From an uncultured Anaerococcus sp. (GTDB lineage Bacteria; Bacillota; Clostridia; Tissierellales; Peptoniphilaceae): 64,000 nucleotides of DNA. Shown here piece after piece: positions 60,761-64,000 of this stretch (its first letter is position 1; each line of letters starts with the position of its first letter). The translations under genes and the position numbers were made by a program. Where the stretch lies: contig NZ_CALTTY010000001.1 in assembly GCF_943912385.1 (NCBI RefSeq), positions 158,121-222,120 on the forward strand, in the 5' to 3' direction. The notes under the pieces were generated by a model that was given only the letters and a program-made list of their open reading frames with translations, did no database searches and was not told the origin of the DNA.

Positions 60761-60851
60761 TATTATAGTCTATTTTACTCATGCCTTTGATAAAGTTAAT
60801 AGGGCACTTCCACGGGACAGAATATATTTGATTTATGGTGTCGAAAAAGTG

Positions 60852-60865
60852 ATTACAATTGTAAT
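60852..60865. promoter_or_regulatory. Perfect 14-bp palindrome upstream of the EFR1 gene
   Basis: ATTACAATTGTAAT, 46 bp before the EFR1 start. Its core TACAATTGTA fits the TACANNTGTA pattern of CopY/BlaI-type repressors, and it is also similar to MarR-type sites. No such regulator is nearby. Confidence 0.45.
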
Positions 60866-60911
60866 AATGTTAATTTAGTAATTTAAAATTGATTTTGCTT
60901 AAGGAGCTAAG

Positions 60912-61673
60912 ATGATTTTATATTTTTCAGCTACAGGAAATAGTGAGTATTTAGCGAATAAATTAGGAAATGAGCTTAATGAGAATGTAATAGACTTATT
61001 TTCCCTTATTAAAGAAGGCAGGAGTCAGACTTTTTTATCTGAATCTCCATTTGTCCTTGTAAATCCTACCTACAGCTGGAGGGTTCCGAGGTTTATATCG
61101 GAATATCTCTTAAATTGTGATTTTGAAGGTAGTAGAGATTTTTACCTAGTGATCAACTACGGAGATTCTTGTGGCAATGCCTATAAATACATAAAAGATG
61201 ATGCTGAGAAACTAGGATTAAATTTTAAGGGACTATATGGACTTAAAATGCCCGAAAATTACCTAATGCTTTTTGATCTAGAAAGCGATGAAGTAAATCA
61301 AGATATAATAAACCAAGCTAGCAGATACATAGGAGAGATAGCTACTTATATAAGAAATAAGAAAGATTTTCCAAAAGAAAAAGTAGGTTTCGCTGGTAGG
61401 TTCCAGTCAAAAGTAATAAATCCAATCTTTTTTAAATATATAGCTAGGGACAATAAATTTTATGCGACTGATAAGTGCATATCCTGTGGACTTTGTGAGA
61501 AAGTCTGTGTATTAAATAATATTTCCTATAGAGACGGAAAACCAATTTGGAAGGGCAACTGTACCCATTGTTCAGCCTGTATTTCAAAATGCCCTGAGTT
61601 AGCTATTGAATATGGTAAAAAGACCCAAGGAAAAGATAGGTATTTATTGAAAAATGTATTAGATTTAAAATAG
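60912..61673 (+). CDS. EFR1-family flavodoxin-ferredoxin fusion protein
   Basis: 253 residues. The flavodoxin-like N-terminal half (1-160) opens with MILYFSATGNSEYLANKL, the FMN-phosphate loop, and has FVLVNPTYSWRVPRF. The C-terminal half carries two [4Fe-4S] motifs: CISCGLCEKVC and CTHCSACISKCP. It probably moves electrons from ferredoxin-type donors to an unknown acceptor; the family's partners are not established. AAGGAG precedes the ATG. It is monocistronic. Confidence 0.93.
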   Translation: MILYFSATGNSEYLANKLGNELNENVIDLFSLIKEGRSQTFLSESPFVLVNPTYSWRVPRFISEYLLNCDFEGSRDFYLVINYGDSCGNAYKYIKDDAEKLGLNFKGLYGLKMPENYLMLFDLESDEVNQDIINQASRYIGEIATYIRNKKDFPKEKVGFAGRFQSKVINPIFFKYIARDNKFYATDKCISCGLCEKVCVLNNISYRDGKPIWKGNCTHCSACISKCPELAIEYGKKTQGKDRYLLKNVLDLK

Positions 61674-61867
61674 GGAACAAATAATTTTATAAATCTCATC
61701 CTAGCCTAAGATAAGATGAATATTTCAGATCATTGTTATTTTTTGCCAATCTTTTACAAAAGTTACTTATTTATTAAAAAATGGGTATAACTAATATGAG
61801 AGCAAATATTATAAAAAAAATAATTTAGTAGAATGAATATATAAAACATAATGACTAAGGAGAATAT

Positions 61868-62179
61868 ATGAAATTATTTGATTTTTCAGGTGATGAACAA
61901 AAAGCAATAAAAAATGGACTTTCAACAGCTAAGTTAAGTGATAAGGAAGCCAGCCAAAAGATACTAGACCTAGTGCCAGAGGAATGGATTAATAAAATCC
62001 CATTTTTTGTAAGAAACCATTCAACTACAAAGACTATCGAAAGAATAGCCCATGACTATCCAGATCTTTATGATATAGCCAAGAAGCCTTACGAACTTCC
62101 AGAAAAAGAACGTGAAGAATTAAGAAAAGTTGTTACAGATATTTTTCAAGAGAGAATGGCCAAGCATAATATAAAATAA
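61868..62179 (+). CDS. Small protein of unknown function
   Basis: 103 residues, not recognised. It is highly charged, without membrane segments or cysteines, and predicted mostly helical (DEQKAIKNGLSTAKLSDKEASQKILDLVP; PEKEREELRKVVTDIFQERMAKH). AAGGAG lies 6-7 bp before the ATG and the codon usage is like its neighbours, so it is very likely expressed. The 194 bp upstream hold no other feature I can support. Confidence 0.6.
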   Translation: MKLFDFSGDEQKAIKNGLSTAKLSDKEASQKILDLVPEEWINKIPFFVRNHSTTKTIERIAHDYPDLYDIAKKPYELPEKEREELRKVVTDIFQERMAKHNIK

Positions 62180-62280
62180 GCTTAAAGCCTATTTTCTGCG
62201 AAAGTTTTTTAAAAAAATTTTTGGGTAATAATATAATAGGTGAGATAAAGAATAGAAGATAAGATAAAGGAAGGATTATT

Positions 62281-62562
62281 ATGAGAAAAGAAATTAAAAG
62301 AGATTGGGATTTTGAACTTTATTTTAAGCCAGATTGTCCATTTTGCCTTAAGGTTTTAAATTATTTTAAGGACAATAATATTATAAAATACCCATCATAT
62401 AATATCGAAGATGCTACAAGTGGCTATGAAAACCAAGATAAGCTAATAGAAGCAGGCGGCAAAGTCCAAGTTCCTTGCATGGTTATAGACGGCAAGGCCA
62501 TGTATGAATCAGATGATATCATCGCCTATGCCAAGGAAAACTTCCTAGAAAAAACCAAGTAA
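62281..62562 (+). CDS. Glutaredoxin-like protein
   Basis: 93 residues with a thioredoxin fold. The redox motif CPFC (KPDCPFCLKVL) is near residue 20, the cis-proline region is VQVPCMVIDG, and YESDDIIAYAKENF forms the last helix. All these match glutaredoxins. An N-terminal extension (MRKEIKRDWDFE) precedes the first strand. The electron donor is unknown. AAGGAAGG precedes the ATG. Confidence 0.88.
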   Translation: MRKEIKRDWDFELYFKPDCPFCLKVLNYFKDNNIIKYPSYNIEDATSGYENQDKLIEAGGKVQVPCMVIDGKAMYESDDIIAYAKENFLEKTK

Positions 62563-62602
62563 AATAAGGAAAAAAGGAAATAAAATCTGAATAATATTAT
62601 TT

Positions 62603-62661
62603 AAAAGAGTGGTGGTCTCATCTTATCTAGGATAAGCTAGGCCAGGGGGCCACTCTTTTTT
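62603..62661 (+). terminator. Terminator after the glutaredoxin gene
   Basis: AAAAGAGTGG pairs with CCACTCTTTT. The stem extends through GTCTC/GGGGGC-type pairs, and an inner CTTATC/GATAAG hairpin sits at the tip. Confidence 0.85.
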
Positions 62662-62707
62662 ATATAAGTTTATGATTTGATAAATTTAGAGAAAAGGTAG
62701 ATCTTAA

Positions 62708-63142
62708 ATGATTAAAAAAGCAATTCCAGGAGATGAGGATATACTTGCCCAGATGGCAAGGAAGGTTTGGGATAATAATAATATAAAAGACCTAGAGCTT
62801 GAATTTAAGGAGATTATAAAATCTGATAAGGAAGCAAGTTTTATAAAATATATAGGAGATAAGCCGGTTGGTTTTTCAAATATTTCCCTGCGCTATGATT
62901 ATGTGGAAGGAACAGAGACCTCCCCAGTAGGATACATAGAAGGCATCTATGTATGCGAAGAATATAGGCGAAAAGGCTATGCCAGAAAGCTTGTTAAGAA
63001 AGGCGAAGATTGGGCTAGACAAGTGGGAGCCAGAGAATTCGCAAGCGACTGTATATTTGAAAATGCCACAAGTATTGCCTTCCACAAGGCTTTAGGCTTT
63101 GAGGAAGCCAATAGGAAAGTTTGCTTTAGAAAGGGATTATAA
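62708..63142 (+). CDS. GNAT acetyltransferase resembling aminoglycoside 6'-N-acetyltransferase
   Basis: 144 residues. The body matches the AAC(6')-I pattern as I remember it: SLRYDYVEGTETSPVGYIEGIYV, EEYRRKGYARKLVKKGEDWARQVG (acetyl-CoA loop RRKGYA), REFASDCIFENATSIAFHKALGFEEANR and a C-terminal CFRKGL. The N-terminal MIKKAIPGDED also fits. Actual aminoglycoside modification is unproven. Anaerobes are intrinsically tolerant because drug uptake is poor, so its native substrate may differ. It overlaps the next gene by 1 bp. Confidence 0.85.
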   Translation: MIKKAIPGDEDILAQMARKVWDNNNIKDLELEFKEIIKSDKEASFIKYIGDKPVGFSNISLRYDYVEGTETSPVGYIEGIYVCEEYRRKGYARKLVKKGEDWARQVGAREFASDCIFENATSIAFHKALGFEEANRKVCFRKGL

Positions 63143-63564
63143 TGGTTTATTTAATGATATTAACCTTTGTCGGTTTTACCCTTTATAATTTAAGAGGGAT
63201 AAGGGACTTAGAAATCAGGGTCAAGATAGGTCCAGTTTATAATATAATCTTGATTTTAGCAGGTATTCTTTACATATATATGGCCTATAGGCTAAAAAAA
63301 GAATATGCTAGCTTTATACTATGTTTGGCTGCAGAAGCTTATCTAATAACAACAAGGTATGCTCAGGGAATAGGAAAGGACGGAATATACGTCTTCCAGG
63401 GCTCTTCCTTGATAAGAAAGCTTGGGAGAGAAGATATCAAAAAAATAAAAATAGACGGACAAAAGAACATGATAGAAATATACGCAGACAGCACAATCTA
63501 TAAGCAAGACTATGATGACAAAGATTTTAAGAAAGTGCTAGATCTGATAGAAGAATTTAAATAA
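63142..63564 (+). CDS. Small membrane protein of unknown function
   Basis: 140 residues with three hydrophobic segments (about 2-17, 31-48 and 54-69). A cytosolic tail (about 75-140) of alternating strands and a final helix (GKDGIYVFQGSSLIRKLGREDIKKIKIDGQKNMIEIYADSTIY...FKKVLDLIEEF) resembles small bacterial PH-like domains. It is coupled to the acetyltransferase gene by a TAATG overlap. Confidence 0.65.
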   Translation: MVYLMILTFVGFTLYNLRGIRDLEIRVKIGPVYNIILILAGILYIYMAYRLKKEYASFILCLAAEAYLITTRYAQGIGKDGIYVFQGSSLIRKLGREDIKKIKIDGQKNMIEIYADSTIYKQDYDDKDFKKVLDLIEEFK

Positions 63565-63582
63565 AAAGAATAACTCCACCCT

Positions 63583-63626
63583 GAGATCTCTCCCCTCGCT
63601 CCGCTCGGTCGAGACGGGGGTGTGGG
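63583..63626. repeat. GC-rich interspersed repeat, copy 1
   Basis: A 44-bp element beginning GAGATCTCTCCCCTCGCTCC and ending GGGGGTGTGGG, about 65% GC in an AT-rich genome. CTCG...CGAG within it can pair. A near-identical copy lies at 63895-63938. The pattern (gagat-tctcc-ctcgct-cgctcggtcga) resembles interspersed palindromic repeats known from many gut Bacillota. Confidence 0.8.
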
Positions 63627-63637
63627 CTCTTCTACAA

Positions 63638-63707
63638 CCCGTCCCGACCGCAAGCAAGCCCGTCTGGATCATGAAGGACAGGGACCTCCAAGGTTACCTT
63701 GGAATAA
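63638..63707. repeat. Second GC-rich repeat type, copy A
   Basis: CCCGTCCCGACC at 63638-63649 is followed at 63681-63707 by GGGACCTCCAAGGTTACCTTGGAATA. The latter contains the inverted repeat CCAAGGTTACCTTGG. The 436 bp from 63565 to the window end hold only these repeats and AT-rich filler; no gene is seen. Confidence 0.75.
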
Positions 63708-63749
63708 AGCAATAGCCTTACATTTGACATAAATGACGGACGAAAGACC

Positions 63750-63795
63750 CCCGTCCCGACCATCGTGGAGGGACCTCAAAGGTTACCTCAGAATA
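63750..63795. repeat. Second GC-rich repeat type, copy B
   Basis: CCCGTCCCGACC at 63750-63761 is followed at 63770-63795 by GGGACCTCAAAGGTTACCTCAGAATA. It is a shorter version of copy A, with about 30 bp missing between the two blocks. Confidence 0.75.
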
Positions 63796-63894
63796 GATTG
63801 ATAGTCATTCTCTAAAAATAAATTGCTGGAAAAAATATAAGATTTCAAATTATCATAATATTCTCACACCATATTTACAATATTGAAATAGGAA

Positions 63895-63938
63895 GAGATC
63901 TCTCCACTCGCTCCGCTCAGTCGAGAAGGGGTGTGGGT
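63895..63938. repeat. GC-rich interspersed repeat, copy 2
   Basis: GAGATCTCTCCACTCGCTCC onward, ending GGGGTGTGGGT. It differs from copy 1 at a few positions (CCACTC for CCCCTC, CAGTCGAGAAGG for CGGTCGAGACGG) and is in the same orientation. Confidence 0.8.
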
Positions 63939-64000
63939 GCTGCTCGTATGGTACCCCCAAAAAGTTGTACTTCTAATTTCTTACCTATAAACATATGAAT

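Noticed and set aside
63583..63938. CRISPR array
   Set aside because: Repeats are few, imperfect and irregularly spaced, with two different element types and no cas genes nearby.

Overview
The window is a stretch of chromosome from a low-GC, anaerobic, Gram-positive bacterium. The core genes are of Bacillota type: dnaG-rpoD-trmK-nif3, tmk-darA-holB-ricT, rho-rpmE-prmC-prfA, dnaJ-clpB and nrdDG. Anaerobic markers are class III ribonucleotide reductase, a small 2[4Fe-4S] ferredoxin, an EFR1-type flavodoxin-ferredoxin and the SCIFF peptide with its radical-SAM maturase. Gram-positive wall genes include an LCP ligase, a FemX-type enzyme and an NlpC/P60 hydrolase. The overall style suggests Peptoniphilaceae (Anaerococcus-like). 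That placement is inference, because the window has no 16S gene. Nearly all the DNA is gene-dense and AT-rich. The exception is a GC-rich repeat cluster in the last 420 bp.

Layout. 1-7 kb: end of the rplJ-rplL operon, a Fur/PerR regulator, a YeiH-type exporter, a YpfJ-type metalloprotease gene broken by an in-frame TAG, tRNA-Thr, tuf, a lipoprotein and an AraC regulator. 7-20.6 kb: the dnaG-rpoD operon (with an unusually long sigma factor), RNase P RNA, a repeat-rich secreted NlpC/P60 protein, a degenerate FolD homologue with FemX, Tpx, L25, the tmk operon and a small ferredoxin. 21-37 kb: tex-proS, fba, rho, rpmE, prmC-prfA, a cation-efflux protein, Sua5, upp, murA, recD2 and comF. 37-40 kb, minus strand: a lysine/ornithine-type decarboxylase, then the SCIFF peptide gene and its maturase. 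40-50 kb: an LCP protein, apt, dnaJ-clpB behind a CtsR-type operator, and nrdDG-lemA-TPM-deoxyribosyltransferase behind paired NrdR boxes.

50-53 kb holds a compact polyhydroxyalkanoate module: phaE, class III phaC and a PhaJ-type R-hydratase. It has no phaA or phaB, so monomers could come from crotonyl-CoA-type intermediates. 53-60 kb: a folate ECF S-component under a THF riboswitch, a nitroreductase, a nuclease-helicase fusion, rlmD, and an osmoprotectant ABC transporter whose ATPase gene is out of frame at a T7 tract. 60-64 kb: EFR1, small redox and unknown proteins, an AAC(6')-like acetyltransferase, a small membrane protein and the repeat cluster.

Most of the window is conserved housekeeping. 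The points most worth following are the PHA module in this type of anaerobe, a possible terminator/antiterminator between SCIFF and its maturase, the FolD homologue lacking key residues, the inserted domain in SigA, the two interrupted genes, and the terminal repeats. No clearly new multi-gene system was found. Homology calls come from reading motifs by eye; no database was searched.
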